Assembly (NCBI RefSeq): GCF_013343215.1
Contig: NZ_CP039143.1
Location: 1,860,001 to 1,924,000 of the forward strand
Length of the DNA stretch: 64,000 nt
Origin: Acinetobacter sp. 10FS3-1
GTDB lineage: Bacteria > Pseudomonadota > Gammaproteobacteria > Pseudomonadales > Moraxellaceae
Direction: 5' to 3'
A program made the position numbers and the translations under genes. Numbering within the stretch: the first letter of the stretch is position 1; the number at the start of each line of letters is the position of its first letter. The notes below the pieces were generated by a model. That model did not search any database. It saw only the letters and a list, made by a program, of their open reading frames with translations, and was not told the origin of the DNA. Of this stretch, positions 49,782 to 60,432 are shown piece after piece.

Positions 49782-51031
49782 TAGAAAAACTCCTGCACTT
49801 TATTTAATGCTTTTTCAACACGTTGCTTTACCTCTACCAGCTCACCTGTACCTAATTTATAGGCATCATTAATGACTTTTTCATAACTGCGTAAAATCCA
49901 GCGCGCAATTTCTTCACTTACCTTTTTTCGCCACTCACCCTCTTCCTGACGCTGTTCTGCATAGATGTTATCTAGCCAGATACGCTGTAATTTCGGTAAG
50001 CTTGTGTAGTAATCCTGACTTGACCAGCCCGCATCATAAGATTCACGTATCTTGAATGCCTGTAAAAGAACTTGATCAATGGCGTACTGAATAATGTTTC
50101 TAATTGCGGTACGAATATCGATATTATTCAAATCAAGCTGCATGAATTGATGTAATTGAATAAAGCCTTCTTGAAAATTTCTCCGATATAAGCTCTGTGC
50201 AAAAAAATCAGTTTTAGGCAATCTCACAGTTCTTTTTTCCAAAACAGGCGGATAACTTGGCAGTAAATAAGCTCTTCCCGCATTTTGACTATTTAATACA
50301 CTCACGTTTTGCGGTTGCGTACCACCATATGCCGTCACCGTAAGCTCATAAATATCGGCATAACCTTGTTCATCATGCTCATTCTTTTTCCTGTTTTCTT
50401 TTGCATTTTTTGTAGCTTCAGAAAAGCGCATTGCATCAATCGCTTGCTTCAGTTTCGTAATCAAACCTGATGGTGTTAATACTGATAGCAGATGATAGTC
50501 AGCATCTTTTATTGGAAAATAAACTTGCTTAATCAAATGATCAGTTTTATTAGAATGATCACCATTTTTAATGACTAAAAAAGCTTGTCGTAAGGTCTCG
50601 AAGTCCAAAGAAGCTTGTTCAAGCTTTTTCCTGAGTTGCACATCTTTCTGCTCAAAACCATCTAGAACCGTATGCTGTTCAGTTAAATTAAGTGATAAGA
50701 ATTTAAATACATCCATTGCAGCAGCATTGCCAAATACATCTAATGGATAATCCACATTCCCGCTACGCCAATAACCATCTGCTTTGTATTTCGCCTGAGC
50801 AATGACACTTGAAGTCTTCGCACTTGGATGGCTGAATTTACTTGGATGGCTGACCATAGAAAGTTGTGCCACTCGTTTGGCAGCATCAGGCAACCATTCC
50901 TGCAAACTGAATTTATCATGTGCCTGTTGCTGTAATTCAGCGATTACTGCTTCATTCTCTGCTTTCTTTACACGGTCTTTTAACCAGAGCTCTTTGCGCT
51001 CATTTAAAAAGGCATCAATATTTGTCGTCAT
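49781..51031 (-). CDS. cas8f: Cascade large subunit Cas8f (Csy1)
   Basis: 416 residues from MTTNIDAFLNERKELWLKD at ATG 51031, chosen because GAGGGGGAAGT precedes it; an in-frame start five codons earlier sits inside that site. The family traits SHPSKFSHPSA and the C-terminal SEEIARWILRSYEKVI are visible. It recognises the PAM with Cas5f and helps recruit Cas2-3. It lies 31 bp after cas2-3. Confidence 0.94.
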   Translation of the reverse strand: MTTNIDAFLNERKELWLKDRVKKAENEAVIAELQQQAHDKFSLQEWLPDAAKRVAQLSMVSHPSKFSHPSAKTSSVIAQAKYKADGYWRSGNVDYPLDVFGNAAAMDVFKFLSLNLTEQHTVLDGFEQKDVQLRKKLEQASLDFETLRQAFLVIKNGDHSNKTDHLIKQVYFPIKDADYHLLSVLTPSGLITKLKQAIDAMRFSEATKNAKENRKKNEHDEQGYADIYELTVTAYGGTQPQNVSVLNSQNAGRAYLLPSYPPVLEKRTVRLPKTDFFAQSLYRRNFQEGFIQLHQFMQLDLNNIDIRTAIRNIIQYAIDQVLLQAFKIRESYDAGWSSQDYYTSLPKLQRIWLDNIYAEQRQEEGEWRKKVSEEIARWILRSYEKVINDAYKLGTGELVEVKQRVEKALNKVQEFF

Positions 51032-51062
51032 ACTTCCCCCTCGCACATTTTATATCCCCTTT

Positions 51063-54000
51063 TTATTTATCCAAAACAACCAAACCGAACTGTTCCGAAT
51101 ATATGAGTTTTTTATTTTCATCATATTCAGGCAACATAATTTCCCCATAACGCTTTGATAATACTTCTAGCTTTGTGTCAATATCGTCATTTTCTGAAAG
51201 ATGATCAAGAGCCAAACGACGTAGAATGTCGTAATAATGACGGTCTAACCAAAGACGTTGTTTTTCAGGTGCACTTAACTCAATAAAGTTAATGTTATAA
51301 AATCCGCTGCGATCAATATATTCACCAAAGTCATCTTTTTCACAAAATATAAGCTTGCCATTTTGCCAAGTCGCAAATAATTGAATATTCGGAGAACTTT
51401 GTCTGAATGGATTAAAACGCTGCGGTAAAGCCGTCAAAAACCAATGTTGTGTTAACCAGGCATTCAAAGGCTTTGCACCCTTTTTACTATATGCAGTCAG
51501 TGCATCTGCCATGACGGCATGTTCTAAATCTGCAAGCTTCAAAGCCGGCTGTAAAGGTGAAGGAACCTGAATTCTCGGAATTGCATTGATGCCGTTGTCA
51601 AAAATATTTGGATCAAGTAGTTGTTTTAAATCTTTAGTTTCTAAGCGGAAATTACCCTTATCAGAATTAACCTCAAAACCGGGTTTTTCAAACGCAATTT
51701 TGGCATTTTTTAAACCCCTTAAATTATATTGCAGCAAAGCGATGTTTGGTTTTTCAATATCTTGAGTACATTTACGATGCCTTAAAACACGACCTGCCAA
51801 TTGAATAATTGAGCGATAAGATGATGGCTCTACAATCGCCCAATCAAAATCATGGTCACGTCCCACCTCTTCTACAGGCGTTGCAATTAAAATAAAAAGG
51901 ACATGCTCATCATTTGTATTATCAAGATGTTTTCGGATGACTTCATTGGAAAATGCTTTGGGTTGCTCACCTGATTTCTCTTTACGCTTTAACACCTCAT
52001 CCAAATGATGCTCCTGCTCACTACGCAATAACAACACTTGACGACTATGATAGGCCATCACTCTTGGTGAAATATTTTCAGACCACTCTGCATTTAATAA
52101 ATAACGAGTCAGTGCCACACAGGGTGGAATATTGGCAACACGAATCACCCCAAAGGAAACTTTTTTACCCGTTTTTTGATCAATACTATGATGCTGCTGA
52201 TGCAACTGCTCTGCATGCTGCTTAATCCGCTCAAAATACTGATTTTGTAAGCTTTCATCCAAACGATCTACTGTTTTCTCTGCAACTAAGTCAGCACATT
52301 CGATAATATAAGCCTTATGTTTAATGACTTGTTTTGCCAATGCATCGGCTCTAATTTTGACAAATTTACTGTGCGCTTGCTGGTACTCAGCAATAGTTTC
52401 CGTCTGCCCCTTTATTTCGATAGATTGAATCTGAGTTTTAAACTCATCCACCCACATAGACACCACATTGCTTTGTTTTGATTTTTTAAATGCTGTATAA
52501 AGTGTCCAACCCTGTTGATAAGCATTAAAGAAACCTTCAGCCAAAGCTGGTGGAATGGTCGCCGAAGAAATCATCACTTTCCTGCCAAGCATACCTGCCA
52601 AATGCACCAAGCGTGCAATAGCAATCAAGTCTTGACCATTAAAATCATCCACTTCATCTATGACTAAATCTGAGGATGAAAGTCTTAGGCTTGGTAAAAT
52701 ATATTTCCCACCGCGTTTGGTTTCAGTCGCAGACATGATGTGATCAATGGTGCATGCCAAAACAGGTTTATAAAGAAATGCCTTATTACGTTCTGCCTGA
52801 TTTTGTGGAAAAAGAGCATCCATAAAGTCAGCCTGTGGCATAGTGGAATAATCTAATTCATTGTCCAATAATTCTTCCAAGGATTCTGAACCAATTTCCT
52901 CTATATCCACTTCATTATTCTGCTGTTGAGCAGTATTTTTATGATGCAATTCTTGTACCGCTTTGGAGCCAATCAATACCGCTAACTCATCATTCCCTAA
53001 ACCAATATCATTTCGGTAGGAATCACCTGTTTGCAAAGTTAAAGTTCTCAGCCCCAAGGCTAAAATATAACGTAATGACTGCGCATCTCTGGACAAAGCC
53101 TGCATGATTTTTGCATTGGCAATGGTTTTACCTTTGCCCGTACTCGCCATATTGACAATAAACCAGCCTTGTTCAGCAGCCTTTTCATTTTTTTGAATAA
53201 AATTTTGAATCCCCTTTACAGCCTGATCTTGCCATTCAAATCCCTCTGGACTTTTCTTTTTCAGTTTTTGAATATCATAAGCAGGTTCCATCTCATCCGC
53301 CAAACGGCTTAAAGACTGCGCCACACGCATTGCTGTATCACTGACATGAACCAAATGTTCATCTAAATATTGTTTGGCTTGCTTGGTTTTAGGGTCAGTA
53401 TTGGCAATTAAAGTTAAATCGGTTTTCCAGTCTTTATCAGCCTTGCAGGATGAATAATAGTGATCCCCCAACATGAGGCATAGTCGAGCATGATGCAAAA
53501 TAACGCGCCAACTGCCATCTGCAAAAATCTGCGGAAGATGTTCAGATTGCTGCTGTAATCGTGCTGACCATTTTTTTATTGCTTTTGTCCATTTGACTGA
53601 CTTAGTCAATAATCCCTGCTCAAACTCAAAACACAGTTTTAAACGCTGTTGATATTCCTGCTCTTCAAACTTGTTTTGATAACCCCAATCAACCTTAATG
53701 CTTTTCAATAAGCTCGATAATGTATCCTTATTTACACCTGCATAGTCTTTACGGCGTTCTTCTTCTTTTAAATCAGGCAGACGATGATGCGAAACAATTA
53801 ACCAGGCAAGCAATTGCGCCAATGGAGGAAGTTGATCCAAAGCCTTAGTCTGATCAAGATTTTTACTGATGGTTTGCTTTAAAGTATTTTCATCCCAGTT
53901 TTGTTCTATTAGTAAATTTAACCACGCATCATCTGTTTCAATATTTCCAGACGATTGCACCAAAGCATTAAGCAATAAACAGGAAATCCATTCATGCCGA

Positions 54001-54443
54001 ATCGGATCACCTTTAAATCGGTTATTTTTATTCAATAATTTTTGTTGAAATAAAACGGTTGCTTTACCCCAGTCATGCAATAAAGCAGAAACTGCTACCA
54101 ATGCCTTGATCAACGGTAAATAGTGCCAATTATTTTCCCATTTATTTTGATCTAATTTTTTTCTGGTACTATTCACAGGGACGATCCCCTCTGAATTAAA
54201 CTTATTCCGATTCCCTACGATCCACAACAGCTCACTTCTACGTCGCCCGCGTATCCAATGACAACTCACCGCAGTGCTTTTGGTCACGGTTTTACGCAGC
54301 AACTTTTTTACGGCAATCAAACCATCTTCAGTGATAACCGTTTGCCAAGTGTTATCCCCTATTCGATCTGCAAAGGCATCTAAAACACGGCGTGTACGTG
54401 GAATGGCTTTCTTTTCACATTGGGAAATAAAGGTCACAATCAT
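51063..54443 (-). CDS. cas3: Cas2-Cas3 fusion helicase-nuclease
   Basis: 1126 residues. An N-terminal Cas2-like segment (about 1-95, MIVTFISQCEKKAIPRTRRV) is followed by an HD nuclease domain (H123-D124 in LLHDWGKA, SHHR near 219). The SF2 helicase has Walker A ASTGKGKT (433-440), DEVD (596-599), and motif VI QLAGRVLRHR. A C-terminal domain follows. It degrades target DNA and joins Cas1 for spacer acquisition. It overlaps cas1 by ATGA. Key motifs are intact. Confidence 0.96.
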   Translation of the reverse strand: MIVTFISQCEKKAIPRTRRVLDAFADRIGDNTWQTVITEDGLIAVKKLLRKTVTKSTAVSCHWIRGRRRSELLWIVGNRNKFNSEGIVPVNSTRKKLDQNKWENNWHYLPLIKALVAVSALLHDWGKATVLFQQKLLNKNNRFKGDPIRHEWISCLLLNALVQSSGNIETDDAWLNLLIEQNWDENTLKQTISKNLDQTKALDQLPPLAQLLAWLIVSHHRLPDLKEEERRKDYAGVNKDTLSSLLKSIKVDWGYQNKFEEQEYQQRLKLCFEFEQGLLTKSVKWTKAIKKWSARLQQQSEHLPQIFADGSWRVILHHARLCLMLGDHYYSSCKADKDWKTDLTLIANTDPKTKQAKQYLDEHLVHVSDTAMRVAQSLSRLADEMEPAYDIQKLKKKSPEGFEWQDQAVKGIQNFIQKNEKAAEQGWFIVNMASTGKGKTIANAKIMQALSRDAQSLRYILALGLRTLTLQTGDSYRNDIGLGNDELAVLIGSKAVQELHHKNTAQQQNNEVDIEEIGSESLEELLDNELDYSTMPQADFMDALFPQNQAERNKAFLYKPVLACTIDHIMSATETKRGGKYILPSLRLSSSDLVIDEVDDFNGQDLIAIARLVHLAGMLGRKVMISSATIPPALAEGFFNAYQQGWTLYTAFKKSKQSNVVSMWVDEFKTQIQSIEIKGQTETIAEYQQAHSKFVKIRADALAKQVIKHKAYIIECADLVAEKTVDRLDESLQNQYFERIKQHAEQLHQQHHSIDQKTGKKVSFGVIRVANIPPCVALTRYLLNAEWSENISPRVMAYHSRQVLLLRSEQEHHLDEVLKRKEKSGEQPKAFSNEVIRKHLDNTNDEHVLFILIATPVEEVGRDHDFDWAIVEPSSYRSIIQLAGRVLRHRKCTQDIEKPNIALLQYNLRGLKNAKIAFEKPGFEVNSDKGNFRLETKDLKQLLDPNIFDNGINAIPRIQVPSPLQPALKLADLEHAVMADALTAYSKKGAKPLNAWLTQHWFLTALPQRFNPFRQSSPNIQLFATWQNGKLIFCEKDDFGEYIDRSGFYNINFIELSAPEKQRLWLDRHYYDILRRLALDHLSENDDIDTKLEVLSKRYGEIMLPEYDENKKLIYSEQFGLVVLDK

Positions 54444-55402
54444 TCTTCATCTCCATTTTTAGAAGATAAAGCAGCTAATTTCACCTGATCAAACATCCAA
54501 TCCAAGCAGCGATGCTCTGTAAATTTCTGCAATAACTGCTGTCTAAACTCTTGCTCAGTCATCTTCTCCTTGGCACAGATAAAGGCATAAGGCAGAACGA
54601 CCGCATCCTTAACCAAATCCGCCACATCAAACACCAAAGCACCACGGCGGGTTTTTCCATGCATCACCGCAAAACCATGCGGAATACCTAAAACCCAAAG
54701 TGTTGTTGCTGCGAGTCCATAGGCCAAGTAATTGCCATGATTGAGGAAATCATTGGCTAAATCCCCCTGTTCCGGATTGCGGCTAAAATCTTTTAAGCCT
54801 GTGCGGGTTGCCGCAATTTTATAAAGCTGTTTGGTCATGGCCGCTTCGGTCAACAAGAGGTCGCCGACTTTATTTAAATGCGGTATTTTCTTCTCAAAAC
54901 CTGTCAGTGCCTGCTGAATATCCAGATCATCCAGATAAAAACCTTCGGCTTTTAAATCACGGTCTTTGTCCCAAACTTTTCTGATAAATTCAATCCGAGC
55001 CTGCTGAAACTGCTTGGCAACTTCTAAACGTTTTGCATCATCAAACCAGAATTGCATCCAGCCTTGCATGTATTCGGTTGGGCGATATTCACTTTGCGGT
55101 GTCATCCATTCAATTTCACAGCCCATAAATAAAGGTGTGCCGCCTCCGCCACAAAACCCAACCAGAACACCTGCACTGGCCAGCATACGCATCGCCGCCT
55201 GGGTAATTGATGTTCCCGTTCCCAGCATAATGACCGTGGTATTGGCGATCGGAATATTCCAGTACTGGTTTTCATTTTTGGCTTCTGTCAAATACAGGAC
55301 CCGACCATCTTTTTGCATGACCCGGGCATGTTCCAGGTAGTACACATTCGCGCGTTTGGAATGCAAGATGGCTTTAAGATCTGAAGGATTAAGTTGTTCC
55401 AT
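54440..55402 (-). CDS. cas1: CRISPR integrase Cas1 (type I-F)
   Basis: 320 residues. The metal-binding active site is E186 (TEAAMTK), H248 (AVMHGK), and D259 and D262 (FDVADLVKD), matching the spacing in Pseudomonas Cas1. It inserts new spacers at the leader end with Cas2-3. It is the first gene of the cas operon; the 258-bp upstream region should hold the promoter, but no strong -35/-10 pair stands out. No disabling change seen. Confidence 0.96.
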   Translation of the reverse strand: MEQLNPSDLKAILHSKRANVYYLEHARVMQKDGRVLYLTEAKNENQYWNIPIANTTVIMLGTGTSITQAAMRMLASAGVLVGFCGGGGTPLFMGCEIEWMTPQSEYRPTEYMQGWMQFWFDDAKRLEVAKQFQQARIEFIRKVWDKDRDLKAEGFYLDDLDIQQALTGFEKKIPHLNKVGDLLLTEAAMTKQLYKIAATRTGLKDFSRNPEQGDLANDFLNHGNYLAYGLAATTLWVLGIPHGFAVMHGKTRRGALVFDVADLVKDAVVLPYAFICAKEKMTEQEFRQQLLQKFTEHRCLDWMFDQVKLAALSSKNGDEE

Positions 55403-55660
55403 TTTCTATTATTCTTGGTATCAAGTTAAGATCAATATAATGAGATTTATCAACAAATTCGAGCCTAATTTCAAGTTAGGCGACATTTTATGTCTCTTAT
55501 TCGTCTCTATAGAAATACAGTTTTAGGCCGTCTCTTGGAATGCCTAGCTGTCTTATTCAAAAGGATTGAGCTTAATTTCATGCGAATTGCTCTATCCCCA
55601 TCCTCTGCTGGATGAACTCTATTGATTAAGTTATTGGTCTTCTGCTTTATTTTTATATTA

Positions 55661-56499
55661 GGGCGTGTCCTCATTTGGCTTTACACCAAATAAACATGCA
55701 AGCAATGTAAATCATAGAATGATAATTTCGTGCAAGCTTATCAAATCGGGTAGCAATAGCACGGAAATGTTTTAATCTCGCAAATGCATTTTCAACTAAA
55801 TGTCTTAATTGATATAGATATTTATCAAACTCCTTATTCGACCTCTTATTATTTGATCTCATTGGAATAATGGGAATCATATCCTTATTCTGGGCATATA
55901 TTCTAATGTGCCCAGCATCATATCCCTTATCAGCAATAAGATAAGTTGCCTCATCTACAGTATCAATCAGTTGTTTTGCAACTTGACTGTCGTGGACGTC
56001 ACCCCCAGTGATTTTAAAATCAATCGGTACTCCATTCGCGTCGGTTGCAAGATGTATTTTTGTTGTTCGTCCACCACGTGATTGTCCAATTGCTCTTTTG
56101 AAACCATGCCGAGCTCCACTTGCATGTTGATGCACGCGTATGTAGCTTCCGTCAATGAATACCCATTCTTGATCCAGGACGCCTCGTAATCTAAAAAAAA
56201 TTTATCCCACAATCCCTTCCTTGCCCAACGATTAAAGCGATTGTAAGCAGTTTGCCAAGGACAAAATTCTTGGGGAATATCCCGCCATGTGGCGCCTGTA
56301 CGCAGTTTCCATAAGATCGCTTCCATGATATTTCTACTATTCTTTGAACAGTAGCAACCATGTAATCGCATAGTATCTTGAATTTTCTGCCGGATATCAT
56401 CGGTAAGAAGAGTGCGCGCCATTGAAAATGTAGAAATAAAAATAACTCAAAGGAGGATTTTAAGTATTTAAAACCAATTCTTCAAATGAGGACACGCCC
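55661..56499 (-). mobile_element. IS5-family (IS427-type) element, about 839 bp
   Basis: Terminal repeats GGGCGTGTCCTCATTTG at the left and the same in reverse at the right, flanked by TA on both sides (target duplication of this group). The same element left the stub at 7779-7968. It lies 258 bp upstream of cas1 without touching the operon. Confidence 0.9.
55671..56422 (-). CDS. IS427-type transposase in two frames joined by -1 frameshift
   Basis: The first frame starts at 56422 (MARTLLTDDIRQKIQDTM) and reaches WDKFFLDYE at a run of eight T. The second frame (to 55671) contains the catalytic WVFIDGSYIRVHQHASGARHG, LIADKGYDAGHI and the C-terminal VENAFARLKHFR. A -1 slip on the T run joins the two in the order expected for a DDE transposase, as in other members of this group. 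A simple mutation in a homopolymer cannot be excluded. Confidence 0.8.
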
Positions 56500-56854
56500 T
56501 AGAGTTGTTTCACAAATCATTCTTTAATTAACGTAAAGGAAATTCCCTTTCCTTGTACGAATGGGTCAGGGAGAGGCTCTTATAAAAATCCCCTTATCTT
56601 CTTGCGGAGCATGCTCTCATCCCAAAGAGAGAAGGAACTTTTAATCTCTGTTTAAACATGTAATTAGTATCATTATTTTTTGATTGAAGAAAGCGACCTA
56701 CTGATCAGACATTTATATAGAATCAGAACGCCTCAGTCTGCCCCAACACCTCATATAGACGCGTGCTTCAAAACGCCTCATTCTGCCATAATGATCATTA
56801 AAAAGTGATTCATTTTTGATAGATATCATCAACCTTTAAATGAATGTTTTAAAA
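56500..56854. other. Gene-free stretch with short repeats
   Basis: Contains imperfect palindromes of the REP kind (around 56535-56640, for example AAGGAAATTCCCTTTCCTT) and a direct repeat AACGCCTCA-TCTGCC at 56727 and 56771. No coding frame is credible. These resemble dispersed Acinetobacter intergenic repeats. Confidence 0.4.
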
Positions 56855-58375
56855 TTAGCTGGTTTTTTCAGTTTGATATGTCACTTCATAATCATTTAAA
56901 TCTAAATGTCTTAACCGCTGCTTCAATGTTTTTAATGACCATGGCCAAGCCGCAAAATTACGCCCATTGGCATCCAGATAGTAACTCTTACAACCACCTG
57001 CATTAAAGACCGTTGTTTTTAAATGTTTTTGTACCAGCTCATTATGTTTTCTGATCACTTCCGGCTTAATGTTCAGTTGACTAATTCCCTGTTGCTTAAT
57101 TTTAAGCAGACCATCCACAATATAGTCCAGTTGTGCTTCTGCCAAGCCAATAAATGAATCATAAACCAATACATTCGGCCCCAAGATCAAAAAAGCATTC
57201 GGTACATTTTCAATACTGGTGCCTAAATAAGCTTCTGGTGAACTATTCTTCCACAAATCATGCAAACATTCCCCCTTCTCATTGCTAATCCGCTTACCAA
57301 TCGGTGGATGAGAAACCTCAAAACCTGTTCCCCAAATAATGACATCAACTTCATGGCGTTCACCATTTGCAGATACCACGTGATTGCCTTCTACTTTCAC
57401 CAAGCCATGTGGAATCAACCGGATATTTGCCTGCTGTAAGGCGGGATAATAATTATTGGCAAATAACAAACGTTTACAGCCAATAGTAAAGTTTGGAGTT
57501 ACATTTTTGCGTAGTTCAGCGTCTTCAATCTGAAAACGCAGTATCAGTTTAGCCAGTTCACCCACTGGTTTTAATACTGCTGGGTTACGTAGTCCAAAAT
57601 TAATTGCATTCAGTGACTGAGCCACTGTTTTCCGCCACGCTGTCTGAATGAAAGGAAATTTTGCAATCATTGCCTTGCTGAAGTCACCCAGCTCCATATC
57701 CGGTTTTGGAACCACCCACGGAGCTGTGCGCTGGAAGACATACAGTGCTTTGGCTTTGGGTTGAATCTGGGGCACAAACTGAATGGCCGATGCACCCGTG
57801 CCAATTACTGCAATCCGCTTATCTGTCAAATCATATTCATGATTCCATTGCGCTGAATGGAACATCTCCCCTTGAAAAGTGTCAAGGCCTTCAAGCTGTG
57901 GGGTTTGAGCTTCGGTAATAGGACCTGTGGCAAAAACCACGGTCCTGGACAGGTATTGGCTTTTATTGGTCTTAATCACCCACAGATGACACTGTTTATC
58001 CCATGCCGCATTTAATAGTTCAGTTCCAAATTCAATCTTGGCGCGGATCTTAAACTTTTCACTGACCTCTTCCAGATAGTTCAGGATTTCAGGTTGACGT
58101 GCAAACAGATGACTCCAGTTTGCACTGGGCGCAAATGAATAAGAATATAACGCCGAGGGCACATCACAGCCACAACCTGGATAAGTGTTTTCACGCCAGG
58201 TTCCACCGACTTGGGTCGCCTTTTCAATCATCTTGTAATTGTGATAACCCGCCTGATCAAGGCGAATGGCGGTGGCAATGCCTGAAATACCTGCACCCAC
58301 AATAAATGTATCGTAAATATGTGGGGTTAATGCTTTTCTTTTAGCGATGTCTAATTTTTCTGCTTGAGCTGTCAT
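56855..58375 (-). CDS. Flavin monooxygenase, Baeyer-Villiger-like
   Basis: 506 residues. The FAD Rossmann motif is VGAGISG (26-32), followed by GGTWRENTYPG, a hallmark of Baeyer-Villiger and related NADPH flavoenzymes. The fingerprint FxGxxxHxxxW appears at 167-177 but with Asn178 where Pro or Asp is usual. A second Rossmann motif GTGASA lies at 192-197 for NADPH. It probably oxidises a ketone or similar lipid-like substrate. It is followed (higher coordinates, same strand) by an SDR and a PF10118-type protein, suggesting one lipid or ketone pathway. Confidence 0.82.
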   Translation of the reverse strand: MTAQAEKLDIAKRKALTPHIYDTFIVGAGISGIATAIRLDQAGYHNYKMIEKATQVGGTWRENTYPGCGCDVPSALYSYSFAPSANWSHLFARQPEILNYLEEVSEKFKIRAKIEFGTELLNAAWDKQCHLWVIKTNKSQYLSRTVVFATGPITEAQTPQLEGLDTFQGEMFHSAQWNHEYDLTDKRIAVIGTGASAIQFVPQIQPKAKALYVFQRTAPWVVPKPDMELGDFSKAMIAKFPFIQTAWRKTVAQSLNAINFGLRNPAVLKPVGELAKLILRFQIEDAELRKNVTPNFTIGCKRLLFANNYYPALQQANIRLIPHGLVKVEGNHVVSANGERHEVDVIIWGTGFEVSHPPIGKRISNEKGECLHDLWKNSSPEAYLGTSIENVPNAFLILGPNVLVYDSFIGLAEAQLDYIVDGLLKIKQQGISQLNIKPEVIRKHNELVQKHLKTTVFNAGGCKSYYLDANGRNFAAWPWSLKTLKQRLRHLDLNDYEVTYQTEKTS

Positions 58376-58594
58376 TTTAAATGTCCCTTAACTCTGATAT
58401 TGACTTGGCTGTCTTGCCAAGCTTTTTATCCTGATCTCCGCACTGACTTTAGGCGTGAACTATTTATATGTCAGACACGCTGCTATGTTTATTGATTTAA
58501 CTTTCAAGTGAAGAGATTTCTTATTCCGCCTCATGGCCCAGATCACGAAGAGTATTTCCTATCTCCTACGAAAAAGGCTGGAGATTTTTATATT

Positions 58595-59419
58595 TCACTT
58601 CATTAACCGGTACAAATTACCCAAAAATTTCGCATATAAATTTGGAGCTATCCGTTTCATCAACCAGAATAATTTGGCATCAAGCTGCGGAATAGTATAA
58701 AGCTGGCCTTGATCCAGACGATCCAAAGTCAGTTCCGCGACTTTATTGCTAGTGGTCAATGCCAGATTGGTCAGGGCATAATCCATAATTCCTTTATGCG
58801 GGAGCTTGCCATTTTTAATAATATTGGTCGGCACCAGCGTCGGACAGACGACATTGACTTGGATATTAAACTTTCTCAGCTCGGCAGCCAGTGTTTCCGA
58901 TAAAGCTCGCACACCGGCTTTAGTGACGTTATAGGCGGTCATTTCTGGAGCGGCGGTATAGGAGGCTGCTGAAGCGACATTAATAATGGCCCCATTTCCT
59001 AACTTTTTAAACTTGGGCACAAAATAATGACAACCATGCACCACGCCCCACAAATTTACATCAGTGACCCATTTCCAGTCGTCCAGCGTCACTTCATCAA
59101 ACTTGCCACCCAAGCCGACCCCTGCATTATTAATCAGCAATGTGGTGGGGTGCTGCATTAACTGCTCGGCCTGATTCGCCAGCTGCTCGACTTGTCTGGC
59201 ATTACCCACATCACATTTCACGGCAAACGCTTGGGCACCCGAGGCTGTAATCAGCGCAACAGTTTCTTCAGCAGCCTCCAGATTAATATCAGCACACACC
59301 ACCATACCGCCCCGTTTGGCCAGCTCAAGGGCGAAATTACGGCCAATTCCGCTTCCAGCACCTGTCACCACGGCAAAAGCATTCTGGCTGGGCTTGGTTT
59401 TTTTTCTAAATAATTTCAT
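58595..59419 (-). CDS. Short-chain dehydrogenase/reductase
   Basis: About 274 residues from ATG 59419 (MKLFRKKTKPSQN); an upstream TTG is a weaker start. The cofactor motif is TGAGSGIG, NNAGVG lies mid-protein, and the catalytic pair is YNVTK with an upstream serine in VASAASY. A classical SDR oxidising or reducing an alcohol or ketone with NAD(P). It lies 38 bp after the PF10118-type gene, and the monooxygenase starts about 220 bp on, on the same strand. Confidence 0.88.
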   Translation of the reverse strand: MKLFRKKTKPSQNAFAVVTGAGSGIGRNFALELAKRGGMVVCADINLEAAEETVALITASGAQAFAVKCDVGNARQVEQLANQAEQLMQHPTTLLINNAGVGLGGKFDEVTLDDWKWVTDVNLWGVVHGCHYFVPKFKKLGNGAIINVASAASYTAAPEMTAYNVTKAGVRALSETLAAELRKFNIQVNVVCPTLVPTNIIKNGKLPHKGIMDYALTNLALTTSNKVAELTLDRLDQGQLYTIPQLDAKLFWLMKRIAPNLYAKFLGNLYRLMK

Positions 59420-59457
59420 TTTATTATCCAGCAAATATAGTCTTGGGCAGAATTAGC

Positions 59458-60432
59458 TTAGGCAGAAGCTGCAGGTACAGGCGGTACAAATTCTTTCAGG
59501 AAATAAGGTGTCAACAATCCGGTTTCAGGATGCAATAATCGCTCTTTGTAATAGGCCAGATAGGCTGTCGTATCATGGTCATTGGGATGAAAGCTCGGAC
59601 GCAGATATTCCAGAATATGCACAAAGCTGCTACCAAACACGCCACGCTCACTGCCAAATAACAAGGCTGTGCTTTCTAGCACATCTTTCATATAACGCGG
59701 ATTTATTAAATTGCTGGGTTTACGCACAAATGGCATGAGATAACCGCCAAGCGACACCCCGCCCAGAATGGTTAAGCTTGCCAGTAAAAAACCGGTAATT
59801 CGTAGCCAGTAATTACCTGATAATTCCAGAAACACATCATAAGCAATATCTTTATGTTCGGATTCTTCCAGCATATGCCACATCCACATGGCACGCTGTC
59901 TTTCATCTTGTGAACCCAGCAGATATGCCTCGTGCTGCATCATAAACTCGGCTAGAACCGCCGTATAATGTTCAATGCCGGCCATTAAGGAAAGCTGTAA
60001 AGAATGGGGCAGTTTGTAAATGCCATAATCAAACACTTTTGCAGCGATAGCGCGCAGCAACTCGACGGGGTAGCCATTTTCTTTTAAAACTTCATCATTA
60101 AACTGATTATGAATTTTGGAATGAATGGCCTCTTGTCCAATCAGGGAGGTGAGCCTCTGTTTCAACACCGGATCATCAATAAAATCCCGATGATGACGTG
60201 CAGTTGCAATCACCACATCTTCACCAAAAGTCAAAAAAATTGACAAGGCATGAAAATAAGAAGAGGCTAATTCTTTATTGAGGAAAAAGCGCTTATCTAG
60301 CTCTGCCGGGTTAAATTTAAAATCAAAGTGACGAATCGGAATGGGGGATTTATCGACAATATTTTGAACAATTCCCTGATATTTCGTACTTAATTTTTCT
60401 GTAAAAACGTTTCTAATAGTTTGAGTGACCAT
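59458..60432 (-). CDS. Predicted metal-dependent hydrolase (PF10118-like)
   Basis: 324 residues, mostly helical. A possible di-iron or dimetal set is IGQEAIHSKIH, IEHYTAVLAEFMMQHE and MLEESEHKDIAYD, arranged as in ferritin-like folds. A hydrophobic segment (about 208-230) suggests membrane contact. Proteins of this family often sit beside SDR and flavin monooxygenase genes in Acinetobacter and Pseudomonas, as here. The reaction is not known with certainty. Confidence 0.75.
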   Translation of the reverse strand: MVTQTIRNVFTEKLSTKYQGIVQNIVDKSPIPIRHFDFKFNPAELDKRFFLNKELASSYFHALSIFLTFGEDVVIATARHHRDFIDDPVLKQRLTSLIGQEAIHSKIHNQFNDEVLKENGYPVELLRAIAAKVFDYGIYKLPHSLQLSLMAGIEHYTAVLAEFMMQHEAYLLGSQDERQRAMWMWHMLEESEHKDIAYDVFLELSGNYWLRITGFLLASLTILGGVSLGGYLMPFVRKPSNLINPRYMKDVLESTALLFGSERGVFGSSFVHILEYLRPSFHPNDHDTTAYLAYYKERLLHPETGLLTPYFLKEFVPPVPAASA

